From: DATJPD01 sp036394195
Lineage (GTDB): Bacteria > Pseudomonadota > Alphaproteobacteria > CACIAM-22H2
Direction of reading: 5' to 3'
Length of the DNA: 64,000 bases
NCBI GenBank assembly: GCA_036394195.1
Contig: DASWFO010000199.1
Coordinates: 12,192 to 76,191 of the forward strand
The notes beneath the pieces are model-generated. The model did no database searches. It was not told where the DNA came from and worked only from the letters and a program-made list of their open reading frames with translations. The first letter of the stretch is position 1, and each line of letters begins with the position of its first letter. This document shows, piece by piece, positions 45,615 to 54,555 of the stretch. A program made the position numbers and the translations under genes.

Positions 45615-46832
45615 TCACACGCCCATGGCCTTCTTCAGGTTCTCGTCGATCTTGTCGAGGAACTGGGTCGTGGTGAGCCAGTTCTGGTCCGGTGAGATGA
45701 GGGCGGCGAGATCCTTGGTCATGAAGCCGCTTTCGACCGTGTCGACGCACACCTTCTCCAGGGTCTGGGCGAACTTCGACACCTCCGGGGTGTTGTCGAA
45801 CCGGCCGCGATAGTCCAGGCCCCGAGTCCACGCGTAGATCGAGGCGATCGGGTTGGTGGAGGTCTGCTTGCCCTTCTGGTGCTCGCGGTAGTGGCGCGTC
45901 ACGGTGCCGTGCGCCGCCTCGGCCTCGACCGTGCCGCCGTCGGGCGTCATCAGCACCGACGTCATGAGGCCGAGCGAGCCGTAGCCCTGGGCGACCACGT
46001 CGCTCTGGACGTCGCCGTCGTAGTTCTTGCAGGCCCACAGGAAGTCGCCGTTCCACTTCAGCGCCGCCGCGACCATGTCGTCGATCAGGCGATGCTCGTA
46101 GGTGAGCTTCTTCTCCTTGAACTTCTGGGCGAACTCCTGGTCGAACACCTCCTGGAAGATGTCCTTGAAGCGGCCGTCATAGACCTTGAGGATGGTGTTC
46201 TTGGTCGAGAGATACACCGGATAGCCGCGCATCAAGGCATAGTTGAAGCACGCGTGCGCAAAGCCGCGGATGGAATCGTCGACGTTGTACATCGCCATCG
46301 CGATGCCGGCGCTGGGGAAATCGAACACCACGTGGCGGATATTCGTGCTGCCGTCGGTGCCGGTGAAGGTGATCGACAGCTTGCCGGGGCCCGGGATCTT
46401 GAAATCGGTGGCGCGATACTGGTCGCCGTAGGAATGGCGGGCGACGACGATCGGCTTCGTCCAGCCGGGGACAAGGCGCGGCACGTTCTTGCAGATGATC
46501 GGCTCGCGGAAGATCGTGCCGTCGAGGATGTTGCGGATCGTGCCGTTCGGCGATCGGTACATCGCCTTCAGGTTGAACTCCTTCACCCGCGCCTCGTCGG
46601 GGGTGATCGTCGCGCATTTCACGCCGACGCGGAATTTCTTGATGGCGTTGGCGGCGTCGATGGTGATCTGGTCGTCGGTCCGGTCCCGCGCCTCGATGCC
46701 GAGGTCGTAGTATTTGAGGTCGATGTCGAGGTAGGGGAGGATCAGCCGCTCGCGGATCATCTTCCAGATGATTCGGGTCATCTCGTCGCCGTCGAGTTCG
46801 ACGATCGGATTGGCGACCTTAATCTTCTTCAT
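45615..46832 (-). CDS. icd: NADP-dependent isocitrate dehydrogenase
   Basis: A 405-residue isocitrate dehydrogenase of the homodimeric type found in alphaproteobacteria and eukaryotes. It converts isocitrate to 2-oxoglutarate in the citric acid cycle, making NADPH. Key parts are [37 protein letters not shown] (substrate loop with Ser and Arg), the metal-binding region [47 protein letters not shown], and [21 protein letters not shown] (coenzyme site). The gene is alone, with a strong terminator behind it. Confidence 0.96.
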   Translation of the reverse strand: MKKIKVANPIVELDGDEMTRIIWKMIRERLILPYLDIDLKYYDLGIEARDRTDDQITIDAANAIKKFRVGVKCATITPDEARVKEFNLKAMYRSPNGTIRNILDGTIFREPIICKNVPRLVPGWTKPIVVARHSYGDQYRATDFKIPGPGKLSITFTGTDGSTNIRHVVFDFPSAGIAMAMYNVDDSIRGFAHACFNYALMRGYPVYLSTKNTILKVYDGRFKDIFQEVFDQEFAQKFKEKKLTYEHRLIDDMVAAALKWNGDFLWACKNYDGDVQSDVVAQGYGSLGLMTSVLMTPDGGTVEAEAAHGTVTRHYREHQKGKQTSTNPIASIYAWTRGLDYRGRFDNTPEVSKFAQTLEKVCVDTVESGFMTKDLAALISPDQNWLTTTQFLDKIDENLKKAMGV

Positions 46833-46939
46833 AGCCGTAAGAACCTCAGCACAGTAGGGGGCCCGCGGGGACGCGGGAAAGGCGGTGTTTTAGCGCCAAA
46901 AACGGCGGGTGTCACCCCGGGCGGGGTGCGGGTCGTGGC

Positions 46940-47524
46940 CTAGAGCCGGCGGGCGCGTGGCTTGACCCGGGGGCGATGCGCCTTCTTCAGCGCCGGGATC
47001 ACGGCGTCGATCGTGGAGACCACTCGGAACAGGCGGCGGAACCCGGGCCGAGCATAGCCTTGATCGATGATGTGCTCGATGAGGCGTAGGAGCGGCCGCC
47101 AATAGCCGCCGAGGTCAACCAGCACGATCGGCTTGTCGTGCAGGCGGAGCTGGCGCCAGGTCACGATCTCGAAGAATTCGTCGAGCGTGCCGGGTCCTCC
47201 CGGCAGGACCACAAAGGCATCGGCAAGGCGGAACATTGTCTCCTTGCGCTCATGCATGCTCTTTGTCACCACGAGATGCGTCACGCGCGCGTGCCCGACC
47301 TCGGCGCGGATCAGGTGCTCAGGGATCACGCCGGTGACCTTGCCGCCGGTGCTCAAGGCGCCGTCGGCGAGCCGGCCCATGAGGCCGACCCGTCCGCCGC
47401 CGAACACCAGGCCGATGCCGGCTTCGGCTAGGCGGCGGCCGAGCTCGTGGGCGGCGTCCTGATCGCGGCGCGGCCCCCGATTGGACGAGCCGCAGTAGAC
47501 GCAAACCGACTTCAGTCGAGGCAT
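46940..47524 (-). CDS. LOG family protein (cytokinin-activating phosphoribohydrolase-like)
   Basis: A 194-residue LOG-family protein: VCVYCGSSNRGP at the start, GIGLVFGGGRVGLMGRLADGAL, the catalytic HERKETMFRLADAFVVLPGGPGTLDEFFE motif and the end with ARPGFRRLF. Members remove ribose 5-phosphate from cytokinin nucleotides or, more broadly, hydrolyse nucleoside 5'-monophosphates such as AMP. The basic tail (KKAHRPRVKPRARRL) is an extension of about ten residues. It stands alone upstream of icd on the same strand. Confidence 0.85.
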   Translation of the reverse strand: MPRLKSVCVYCGSSNRGPRRDQDAAHELGRRLAEAGIGLVFGGGRVGLMGRLADGALSTGGKVTGVIPEHLIRAEVGHARVTHLVVTKSMHERKETMFRLADAFVVLPGGPGTLDEFFEIVTWRQLRLHDKPIVLVDLGGYWRPLLRLIEHIIDQGYARPGFRRLFRVVSTIDAVIPALKKAHRPRVKPRARRL

Positions 47525-47748
47525 TGGGACAGTCGAGGCATGGGGGATTATTTTATTGCTGGGCTAATGCCACGATTTCGTGAACAAATAAGGGGAATAA
47601 GAGCCGGTTGCGGAGCGATCAAGTCTGCGTACAATAACGTGTTGGGAATAACGCGCGATGGTCGGTGTTCGTCACTCGCACGGGAGCCCCGTGCTTCTCG
47701 TCGAATCCAAACCTGGTGTCGAGTCCAAAACTAATAAGGAGCCAGCGC

Positions 47749-48213
47749 ATGAGCAAAGGTTTACGTCTGGGAGCGGCAGCCGCGGGGGTGGCCGTGCTTC
47801 TGGGAGTGGCGGTGATCGCCGAGGCGCAAAACGCGCCGGCACAGATCAATCAGCGTCAGGAAGTTATGAAGGCCAATGGCGCCGCGGCGAAGACCCTAAC
47901 TCAGCTGGTGCGCGGCGAGCAGCCGTGGAACCAGCAGGCGGCCCATCAGGCCGCGACGACGATCAACACCAACGCCAAGCAGATCCCCAGCCTGTTCCCG
48001 CAAGGGAGCGGGCCGGAAACCGGCGCCAAGACGGCGGCGTTGCCGGCAATCTGGCAGAACAAGGCCGACTTCGATGCGAAAGCCAAGGCTCTCGACGAGG
48101 AATCGGCGAAGCTGATGGCGGCCAACGACGAAGCGGCGGTCAAGGCGCAATTCGGCAACGTCGGCAAGACCTGCGGCGGCTGCCACGAGAGCTATCGCGC
48201 CAAAAATCCGTAA
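47749..48213 (+). CDS. Cytochrome c'/c556-type haem protein
   Basis: A 154-residue periplasmic cytochrome, preceded by AAGGAG. The signal peptide ends AEA-QN (about residue 26). The four-helix body has QRQEVMKANGAAAKTL and ALPAIWQNKADFDAKAKALD, and the haem site CGGCH lies close to the C-terminus (GKTCGGCHESYRAKNP), as usual in this class. Such proteins carry electrons or bind NO. The next gene begins 17 bases on and encodes a dihaem cytochrome, so the two probably work together. Confidence 0.85.
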   Translation: MSKGLRLGAAAAGVAVLLGVAVIAEAQNAPAQINQRQEVMKANGAAAKTLTQLVRGEQPWNQQAAHQAATTINTNAKQIPSLFPQGSGPETGAKTAALPAIWQNKADFDAKAKALDEESAKLMAANDEAAVKAQFGNVGKTCGGCHESYRAKNP

Positions 48214-48230
48214 GCTCCGTAGCAGCGGCC

Positions 48231-49169
48231 GTGCCGACGCGCGGCCGCTTCGGTGAATGGACACGGACGGCGGCCGTCTGCGCTGCCGCCGTCCTGTTTT
48301 GCGCCGTCGGCTTGCGCGCCGCGGGCCCCGCGCAGGCACAGGCCCCGGCGGCGGATGCGATCGCGCGCGGCCAATATATTTTCGACGCCGCCGGCTGTAC
48401 CAGCTGTCACACCGATGAGAAGAACAAGGGGCAGCTCCTCGCGGGCGGGGTGCCGCTGAAGACGCCGTTCGGCACGTTCTACGGGCCCAACATCACGCCC
48501 GATCCGACCCACGGGATCGGCGGCTGGAGCGAGGCGGATGTCATCCGCGCCCTGCGCGACGGAAAGGACGACGACGGAGATCACCTGTTTCCGGTGTTCC
48601 CCTACACCTCGTTCACGAAGATGACCGACGCCGATGCGAAGGATCTGTGGGCGTATTTGAGGTCGGTCCCGCCCACGGCGACGCCGAGCAAGCCGCACGA
48701 CATTGGCTTTCCGTTCAACATCCGCCTGGCGCAGATGTTCTGGAAGCGCCTGTTCTTCACGCCCGGCCGTTTTCAGCCCGACCCCGCGAAGAGTGCGGAG
48801 GTGAATCGCGGGGCATATATCGTTCAGGCGCTCGGCCACTGCGGCGAATGCCATACGCAGCGTAATCTCCTGGGCGGAATGGACACGAAGCTGTTCCTCG
48901 CCGGCAACACGCGCGGGCCGGACGGTCACGCGGTGCCGAACATCACGCCCGATCCGGACACCGGCATCGGCAAGTGGAGCGACCGGGATCTCGTCGACCT
49001 GTTCAAGGAGGGGATGACGCCGGACGGCGATTTCGTGGGCGGCGCGATGGCCGAAGTGGTGCGCCACTCGACGAGCAAGCTCACCGATTCGGATATTCAC
49101 GCGGTGATTGCCTATGTGCGCTCCCTGTCGCCGGTGCGGAACCGTATCGAAGAGAAAAAAGCCCAATAG
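48231..49169 (+). CDS. Dihaem cytochrome c (alcohol/aldehyde dehydrogenase cytochrome subunit type)
   Basis: A 312-residue exported dihaem cytochrome starting at GTG 48231. A signal segment ends near AQA-QA. Haem sites are CTSCH (about residue 66) and CGECH (about residue 208), each followed by repeated GPNITPDP/NITPDPDTGIG segments typical of cytochrome subunits of membrane-bound alcohol, aldehyde or gluconate dehydrogenases. No dehydrogenase subunit is adjacent, so it may serve an enzyme encoded elsewhere or act as a general carrier with the cytochrome c' just upstream. Confidence 0.85.
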   Translation: MPTRGRFGEWTRTAAVCAAAVLFCAVGLRAAGPAQAQAPAADAIARGQYIFDAAGCTSCHTDEKNKGQLLAGGVPLKTPFGTFYGPNITPDPTHGIGGWSEADVIRALRDGKDDDGDHLFPVFPYTSFTKMTDADAKDLWAYLRSVPPTATPSKPHDIGFPFNIRLAQMFWKRLFFTPGRFQPDPAKSAEVNRGAYIVQALGHCGECHTQRNLLGGMDTKLFLAGNTRGPDGHAVPNITPDPDTGIGKWSDRDLVDLFKEGMTPDGDFVGGAMAEVVRHSTSKLTDSDIHAVIAYVRSLSPVRNRIEEKKAQ

Positions 49170-49310
49170 GGTCAATGCCCTGCCGGCCCGGGTTGAGCCG
49201 AGGAAAGGGTTGGCGCGCCGGACCTTCTGGACTATTCTGCCCAGCAATTGGGCGGCATTCGCGCAACCGCGGTACGCCCGCAGCGCTGTCGCGCCACGCT
49301 CACGGTTCGG

Positions 49311-50309
49311 ATGCTCAATCGCAACGTCATCATTGGCCTCGTGGGCGCCGGTCTGCTCGCCATCGGCGCCGTCTCGGCGTGGATCACCCTGCAGCAGCAG
49401 GATCGCGACGAAGACCGGCCGCGGGCGGTAAGTCCGCCCGTCGCATCGCGGCCGCAAGCGCAACCGCAACAGGCGCCGTCGAGCCAGGCCGCGTTGCCGA
49501 GCTTCGATGTCGTGCGGATCAATCCGGCGGGCGATGCGGTGATGGCCGGTCGCGCGGCACCGAATGCGACGGTTCATATTCTCGACGGCGAACAAGAGAT
49601 CGGCACGGTGACGGCGGACTCGCGCGGCGAATGGGTGTTCGTGCCGAAGGATCCGCTGCCGTCCGGCTCGCGTGAGCTCAGCCTGACGGCGCGTGTTGGC
49701 GATCAGGACGTGCGCTCGGATCAGGTCGTGGTGCTGGCGGTTCCCGACCGCGCCGGAAAGCCGAACGAAGAGTTGCCGCTGGTCGTATCGACCTCGCGGT
49801 CGGGGCAGGGGGTGAGTCGCGTCCTGCAGGGACCCGGCCGGGCCGGTGATGGGGCGCGCCTGTCGCTCGACGTGGTCGGGGTGGACGCCGGCGGCGCGCT
49901 CGCGTTGAGCGGGCACGCACCGCCGAACACAACCATCCAGGCTTACCTGGACAACCGGCTCCTCGGCCGCGCGGTCGCCGGGGCCGATGGGCGCTGGCAG
50001 CTGACGCCGGCCGAGCACGCACCGCTCGGAACGGCGACTCTGCGCCTGGATCAGCTGGCGGATGACGGGCGCGTGGTGATGCGCGTCGAGCTGCCGTTCG
50101 CGCGGACCGAGGACCTCGTGGCTGGCGGCGGCGGTCTCGGAGCGACCGACGTCACGGTGAAGTCCGGCGATTCATTGTGGCGCATCGCCCGCCGCACCCA
50201 GGGACGCGGCATGGCCTACCTGACGATCTACCAGGCCAACCGCGACCAGATCCGCGATCCGGACCTCATCTATCCGGGTCAGGTTTTTCACGTCACACGC
50301 GTCAATTGA
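49311..50309 (+). CDS. LysM-domain envelope protein
   Basis: A 332-residue protein with an N-terminal membrane anchor (about residues 7-27), a proline/glutamine-rich spacer, two beta-sandwich repeats of the Ig-like kind (DAVMAGRAAPNATVHILDGE; ALALSGHAPPNTTIQAYLDN) and a C-terminal LysM peptidoglycan-binding domain (VKSGDSLWRIARRTQGRGMAY, then NRDQIRDPDLIYPGQVFHV). It should be held in the inner membrane and bind the cell wall. Similar proteins are common in alphaproteobacteria, without a settled role. Confidence 0.8.
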   Translation: MLNRNVIIGLVGAGLLAIGAVSAWITLQQQDRDEDRPRAVSPPVASRPQAQPQQAPSSQAALPSFDVVRINPAGDAVMAGRAAPNATVHILDGEQEIGTVTADSRGEWVFVPKDPLPSGSRELSLTARVGDQDVRSDQVVVLAVPDRAGKPNEELPLVVSTSRSGQGVSRVLQGPGRAGDGARLSLDVVGVDAGGALALSGHAPPNTTIQAYLDNRLLGRAVAGADGRWQLTPAEHAPLGTATLRLDQLADDGRVVMRVELPFARTEDLVAGGGGLGATDVTVKSGDSLWRIARRTQGRGMAYLTIYQANRDQIRDPDLIYPGQVFHVTRVN

Positions 50310-50381
50310 GCGGCCTCGCGGTCATTCGGCGCGCGTGAGCGTCTTGAACCGCCCTTCCGGCCGCGATTAGACTGCGCCGCC

Positions 50382-51077
50382 ATGCATCCCATGTTCAAGT
50401 CTGTCCCGATGCGTCTGCATCCGGATGGTTGGCCGTTCGTCGCCGGTGCCGCGATCGCCACCCTGCTGCTGGGCTGGCTATGGGCGCCGCTCGGCTGGAT
50501 CGGCCTGATCATCACGCTGTGGATCGCGTTCTTCTTCCGCGACCCCGACCGCGTCACGCCGATACGCCCGGGGCTCATCGTCAGTCCCGCCGACGGACAC
50601 GTCCAGATGATCTGCTCGGCGGTGCCGCCCGACGAGCTGGACATGGGGCCGACGCCGCTCACGCGGATCAGCATCTTCCTGAATATCTTCGACGTGCACG
50701 TGAACCGGGTTCCTGCCGACGGCACCGTCGCATCGCTCGACTATCGGCCGGGGCTGTTCCTGAATGCCGTCCTCGACAAGGCCAGCGAGGACAACGAGCG
50801 CATGGCCGTGCGCCTGAAGATGGTCGACGGTCCCGACATCGCCGTCGTCCAGATCGCAGGCCTGATCGCCCGGCGGATCAAATGCACCTTGCGCCAGGGC
50901 CAGGTGGTTCGCGCCGGCGAGCGCTACGGCCTGATCCGGTTCGGCAGCCGGGCCGACGTCTATCTGCCTCCCAACACGGCGCCGCTGGTGATCGTGGGCC
51001 AGCGCGCCATCGGCGGCGAGACGGTCCTTGCCGATCTTGCCTCCGGCGAAGTGCCCCGCGTGGGCGAGGTGCGCTGA
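50382..51077 (+). CDS. psd: Phosphatidylserine decarboxylase proenzyme
   Basis: A 231-residue short-form (PSD-B-like) decarboxylase that makes phosphatidylethanolamine at the inner membrane. Two membrane segments lie near residues 17-50. The catalytic part includes [26 protein letters not shown] and the self-cleavage site Gly-Ser in [11 protein letters not shown], where cleavage creates the pyruvoyl group. The stop overlaps the start of pssA by one base (TGATG), so substrate-making and substrate-using enzymes are translated together. Confidence 0.92.
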   Translation: MHPMFKSVPMRLHPDGWPFVAGAAIATLLLGWLWAPLGWIGLIITLWIAFFFRDPDRVTPIRPGLIVSPADGHVQMICSAVPPDELDMGPTPLTRISIFLNIFDVHVNRVPADGTVASLDYRPGLFLNAVLDKASEDNERMAVRLKMVDGPDIAVVQIAGLIARRIKCTLRQGQVVRAGERYGLIRFGSRADVYLPPNTAPLVIVGQRAIGGETVLADLASGEVPRVGEVR

Positions 51078-51946
51078 TGTTCGGCCGGCCGGGTCAGCGG
51101 CGGAACCGCCTGCACCTGCGGGGCCCGCGCTTCAAACCACCGATGATCAATCGGCTGATTCCGAACGCGCTCACCATCGCGGCCTTGTGCGCCGGGTTGA
51201 CCGCGCTCCGCTTCGGGATGATGGAGCGCTGGGACCTGGCCGTCGTTGCGATCGTGGTCGCGGGCATCTTCGACGGTCTCGACGGCCGGATGGCACGGCT
51301 CCTCGGCGGGACATCGAAGTTCGGGGCCGAGCTCGACTCGCTCGCGGATTTCGTGAGCTTCGGCGCCGTGCCGGCGGTGCTGGTCTATATGGCGACGCTC
51401 CATCAGATCGGCGGCGTCGGCTGGGCGGTGTGCCTGGTGTTCGCGGTGTCCTGCGCCCTTCGCCTGGCGCGCTTCAACACGATGATCGGCGATCCGAACC
51501 CTCCGCCCTGGGCCGGATCGTTTTTCGTTGGCGTGCCGGCGCCGGCGGGCGCCGGACTCGCCATCCTGCCGCTGATGGGAACGATCGAATTCGGCGGCGG
51601 GTTTTTCGACCGGCCGGTGGTCAACGCGGTCGTGCTGCTCGGCGTGGCGGCGCTGATGATCAGCCGGATCCCAACCTTCTCCCTGAAGAAGCTCCACATC
51701 CGGCCGTCGATGGCGCTGCCGCTGTTCATGCTCGTGGTGGTGATCGCGGCGGGCTTGGCCAGCGAACCCTTCCTGACGTTCATCATCGTGGACGCCTGCT
51801 ATCTCGCCAGTATTCCGCTGGCGATCTGGATGCAGAGGAAAGCGAAGCGGCGGGCGATGACCGCCGCTTCGCCGGCACACGCCTTGTCGCATGTCGGCAC
51901 CACGGACGGCGCGCACGCGCCGCCCGCGGATAACCGCGCCGGCTAA
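51077..51946 (+). CDS. pssA: CDP-diacylglycerol-serine O-phosphatidyltransferase
   Basis: A 289-residue membrane enzyme that makes phosphatidylserine from CDP-diacylglycerol and serine, the substrate of the adjacent decarboxylase. The CDP-alcohol phosphotransferase motif is visible: DGLDGRMARLLGGTSKFGAELDSLADFVSFGAVPA (D-G-x2-A-R-x8-G-x3-D-x3-D). About eight hydrophobic segments follow. The C-terminal 30 residues are polar and low-complexity. Confidence 0.92.
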   Translation: MFGRPGQRRNRLHLRGPRFKPPMINRLIPNALTIAALCAGLTALRFGMMERWDLAVVAIVVAGIFDGLDGRMARLLGGTSKFGAELDSLADFVSFGAVPAVLVYMATLHQIGGVGWAVCLVFAVSCALRLARFNTMIGDPNPPPWAGSFFVGVPAPAGAGLAILPLMGTIEFGGGFFDRPVVNAVVLLGVAALMISRIPTFSLKKLHIRPSMALPLFMLVVVIAAGLASEPFLTFIIVDACYLASIPLAIWMQRKAKRRAMTAASPAHALSHVGTTDGAHAPPADNRAG

Positions 51947-51952
51947 TCGCCG

Positions 51953-52381
51953 CTAGCGCCGGTCCGCCCGCGATACGACGACCTCGACCCGCCGGCCGGC
52001 GAGACTGGGCCCGACCAGATCCTGCACGGCACCTTGGTAGGTGCGCACGACGATCTCGCGCGGGATCTTGCGGGCGAGCAAGGCGCTCTCCACCGCCGCG
52101 GCGCGCTCTTCCGACAGCCGGAGATTGGTCGCTGGCAGGCCCGGAGTGCTGCTAGTGCCGACGATCCCAACCGCGGTGGCGTGGATGCGCTGCGCTTCGT
52201 CGGCAATCTGGTCAAGGACCGTCGACGCCTCCGGGGTGATCTCGGCGCTGTCGGGCGGGAAGAACACGAAGAAGGAGCGCGGCGGATAAAGCCCCGCATC
52301 GCGCGACGCGCACGCTCCGATGCCGATCAACAGCAACGCGGCCAACGCCGGCCGAACCGCCCACACCCGCCAGCCCGACAT
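51953..52381 (-). CDS. OmpA-like domain lipoprotein
   Basis: A 142-residue lipoprotein with lipobox IGAC at about residues 21-24 and a small OmpA-like peptidoglycan-binding domain: FFVFFPPDSAEITPEASTVL, then the RLSEERAAAVESALLARKI helix and a final RRVEVVVS strand. It should lie on the outer membrane facing the periplasm. The start at 52381 has GGGGGG before it; an upstream in-frame ATG at 52393 is less likely. It converges on pssA with six bases between stops. Confidence 0.75.
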   Translation of the reverse strand: MSGWRVWAVRPALAALLLIGIGACASRDAGLYPPRSFFVFFPPDSAEITPEASTVLDQIADEAQRIHATAVGIVGTSSTPGLPATNLRLSEERAAAVESALLARKIPREIVVRTYQGAVQDLVGPSLAGRRVEVVVSRADRR

Positions 52382-52404
52382 GGTCCCCCCCAAGGCGCTT
52401 CCGT

Positions 52405-52746
52405 TTAGCGGCTCTCTAGCACATCTTTCGAGGGTCGCGGGAGACCAGGCGACGCGCGCGTTGCATCATCCCGCGTGGGCAACTGGCTCAGCACCGCGAT
52501 CCAGCCCGGCGGATTAAGAAAGAACGGAAAGGCGAACAGGAACGGTGTGATGTAGGCCCACGCCGCCATGGCGCGGAATGTCTGCTCGTGAATCGGTGAC
52601 GGCCGCGCCGGGGCGAGGACATGGGGCTTGGCGGGCGACGGATCGTTGCGGCCGGTGGCTTCGCGGGCCGCTTGCACAAGGGCGCGACGATCTTCCAGAA
52701 CGGCGGCTGTCGACAGACCTGATCGGGGCATGGGGACGACCACCAT
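52405..52746 (-). CDS. Possible small membrane protein
   Basis: A 113-residue open frame with one hydrophobic stretch (about residues 64-86, WAYITPFLFAFPFFLNPPGW) after a polar N-terminal half. No ribosome site is seen at either candidate start (52746 or 52731) and the family is not recognised. The hydrophobic stretch is the only evidence that this is a real gene. Confidence 0.3.
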   Translation of the reverse strand: MVVVPMPRSGLSTAAVLEDRRALVQAAREATGRNDPSPAKPHVLAPARPSPIHEQTFRAMAAWAYITPFLFAFPFFLNPPGWIAVLSQLPTRDDATRASPGLPRPSKDVLESR

Positions 52747-52981
52747 GTCGCGATCAGCGGGGTCCGGTTCGGGCCGGGCTGGTGCCGCAGGCGGCAGCCA
52801 GGTGACAGATCATGGGGCTCACGACGGCTCCTCCTTCATGGACACATAGTCTGAAATAGCCAAGTTCTCAAGACGAAGGCCCGGCGCATCGCCAGAGTTC
52901 GAGGCCCGTTTCTGTGACCAAATTGAAGCGGCGCCGCAGATGGCCCGCGGCGCCGCTCATTCGGCTCAGATCTTACGTCGG

Positions 52982-53332
52982 CTATTTTGCCTTCCGCATG
53001 CTGTGCGGGTTCATGTCCGGATCATTCGGATCGGCCGTCTGGTCCGGGGGATTGCGACGTCCCGTGGCCATGTTCGGATCGCGCCGGGTGCCCGCCGCGT
53101 CGGTGCCGGAGTTGTTGTTCGTCCGGTCGCGCGGACCGCCCGGGCCGGACCCGGTCACGTTCGTGCCGCCGCGGGTGCCTTCACCCTCGGTCGTGTTCGA
53201 TCCGCCGCTCTGGCCCGTACCATAGCCCTGCGCGAGCGCGCCGCGCGAAACCGCCGACAGCGCAAACGCGGACAACGACAGCGTGCCGCAAGCGCGAAGG
53301 AAATTGCGGCGTCGTGCAGATGTAAGCTTCAT
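52982..53332 (-). CDS. Secreted disordered protein with Tat-like signal
   Basis: A 116-residue product with a signal containing two arginines (SARRRNFLRACGTLSLSAF) and probable cleavage ALA-QG. The mature part is Gly, Asn, Thr, Pro and Asp rich: GGTNVTGSGPGGPRDRTNN, then DPNMATGRRNPPDQTADPND. It looks disordered, with no enzyme motif. The VxGxGxGGPRD segment resembles the lipoprotein at 16036. A candidate stress-type promoter lies 39 bases upstream. Function unknown. Confidence 0.55.
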   Translation of the reverse strand: MKLTSARRRNFLRACGTLSLSAFALSAVSRGALAQGYGTGQSGGSNTTEGEGTRGGTNVTGSGPGGPRDRTNNNSGTDAAGTRRDPNMATGRRNPPDQTADPNDPDMNPHSMRKAK

Positions 53333-53370
53333 GATGGCGCCTCTGCCGGTGAGCGACAGCCTGTAGATTA

Positions 53371-53395
53371 AGCGCGGGCGTGAGGCGAAAGTTCC
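53371..53395 (-). promoter_or_regulatory. Candidate EcfG-type promoter of the gene at 52982-53332
   Basis: On the minus strand GGAAC (53395-53391), 16 bases, then CGCT (53374-53371), close to GGAAC-N16-CGTT. The sequence aligns over 25 bases with the site at 53958-53982 (shared GGAAC.TTCG.C, CCCGC.CTT), so both look like the same promoter type. Confidence 0.45.
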
Positions 53396-53462
53396 GGCAG
53401 GGCCGGGGTACTAAAGGACCGCGGCGCCTGCGATGTGGCCGCCGCGGTCCTCGGTGTCAACG

Positions 53463-53918
53463 TCAGCGCGTCGGCGTATTTCCGAGACTGTCGGTGCTCC
53501 CAGGCGTGGTGCCGGTACCGAGTGTGGTGCCCGTGCCCGGGGCGGCGCTGTTGCCGGTCGGGCCGGTCGTGGTGCTGGGGCTGGTGCCGCTTGGCGTCGA
53601 AGGCATTCCGGTCGCCAGGCTATCGCTGCTGCTCTGGCCGGGGCCCGAGTTGTTGAACGTCCCCGTCGCCGTTCCGCCGGGCATGCCGCTGGCGGTTCCG
53701 CCGTTCAATCCGGCGGCGCCACCCGTCCCGATGCCGCTGGTCCCGGCGCCACCTGTCCCGACGCCCGCACCGGCGCCGGCTCCGCCAGCTCCGCCTGCGC
53801 CGGCGCCGCCACCACCGCCCGCACCTTGAGCGAATGCGGCGCTGGACAGGACGAGGATGGAGACCGTACCGCAGAGGGCGAGCCAAATCCGACGTTGCGT
53901 GAGGCCGATCGATGTCAT
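53463..53918 (-). CDS. Gly/Thr/Ser-rich secreted repeat protein
   Basis: A 151-residue product with a signal peptide (RRIWLALCGTVSILVLSSAAFA-Q) and a mature part made almost only of Gly, Ala, Thr, Ser and Pro (GAGGGGGAGAGGAGGAGAG, later TGTTLGTGTTPGSTDSLG). It is probably disordered and has no enzymatic motif. The bias towards small residues resembles wall-associated or glycine-rich stress proteins, but no family can be named. A stress-type promoter candidate precedes it. Confidence 0.45.
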   Translation of the reverse strand: MTSIGLTQRRIWLALCGTVSILVLSSAAFAQGAGGGGGAGAGGAGGAGAGAGVGTGGAGTSGIGTGGAAGLNGGTASGMPGGTATGTFNNSGPGQSSSDSLATGMPSTPSGTSPSTTTGPTGNSAAPGTGTTLGTGTTPGSTDSLGNTPTR

Positions 53919-53957
53919 GGTGAAAGCCCTTTGCTCAAAGGACAGCTTGCGACAACA

Positions 53958-53982
53958 AGGGCGGGATTTGGCCGAAGGTTCC
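53958..53982 (-). promoter_or_regulatory. Candidate EcfG-type promoter of the gene at 53463-53918
   Basis: On the minus strand GGAAC (53982-53978), 16 bases, then CCCT (53961-53958). The -35 is exact, the -10 is weak, but the whole 25 bases resemble the site before the gene at 52982 and the one before larC. Confidence 0.35.
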
Positions 53983-54041
53983 CTAGGGCGCGCAAAATTG
54001 CTCTTCGCGTTCGCCCCCTGCCGCTGATTGGCGCGAGCCGC

Positions 54042-54066
54042 GGAACCTTGGTGAAAGCGCCGTGTT
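54042..54066 (+). promoter_or_regulatory. Candidate EcfG-type promoter of the ferritin-like gene
   Basis: GGAAC (54042-54046), 16 bases, TGTT (54063-54066), ending 40 bases before the ATG. One mismatch to GGAAC-N16-CGTT. It is back to back with the minus-strand site at 53958-53982, so a divergent pair of stress promoters may share this gap. Confidence 0.45.
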
Positions 54067-54105
54067 CACGTCTTCAGAATTTCACGCGCAGCCCAAGAGG
54101 TCCGC

Positions 54106-54555
54106 ATGACCACCACAGTCGGCACCGAAACGACGCTCGAAGACTTGCTGACGGATCTCGTCCAGCTCGACTACGACGCGGCCGAGGCCTATCAGGCGGC
54201 GGTCGATCGCTTGGAAAACGCAACGTACAAATCCGCGTTGACCGAATTCCGCGAAGATCATCTGCGCCACACGCGCGAGCTCGGCGAATGCCTCAGAGCT
54301 GTTGGCAAGGCGCCTCCGACAGAGGGCGACATTAAAGAGTTTCTCACCAAGGGAAAGGTCGTCATCGCCGGTCTCGGGGGCGACGAGGCGATCCTCCGTG
54401 CCATGCTGAGCAACGAAGAGGACACGGTGACGGCCTACGACCGGGCGGTGAAATTCAAGGGCGCGCCGGACTCGGTGCTCGACATCCTGGAACGGGGCGA
54501 CCAGGACGAGCATCGTCACGCGGAGTGGATCCGCGCGACCCTCGAGGCGAGCTGA
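54106..54555 (+). CDS. Ferritin-like four-helix protein (DUF2383-like)
   Basis: A 149-residue protein, preceded by AAGAGG, with the pattern of a ferritin-like helical bundle: LVQLDYDAAEAYQAAVDRLE, TEFREDHLRHTREL (ExxH), SNEEDTVTAYDRAVK and DQDEHRHAEWI (ExxH-like). The paired Glu/His residues could bind a di-iron site. There is no signal peptide, so it should be cytosolic. Such proteins are often controlled by the general stress response, in line with the promoter candidate upstream. A strong terminator follows. Confidence 0.7.
   Translation: MTTTVGTETTLEDLLTDLVQLDYDAAEAYQAAVDRLENATYKSALTEFREDHLRHTRELGECLRAVGKAPPTEGDIKEFLTKGKVVIAGLGGDEAILRAMLSNEEDTVTAYDRAVKFKGAPDSVLDILERGDQDEHRHAEWIRATLEAS

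Noticed and set aside
48216..48252. Hairpin AGCGGCCG / CGGCCGCT between the two cytochrome genes
   Set aside because: It overlaps the start of the dihaem cytochrome gene and has no T-run, so it is unlikely to end transcription.
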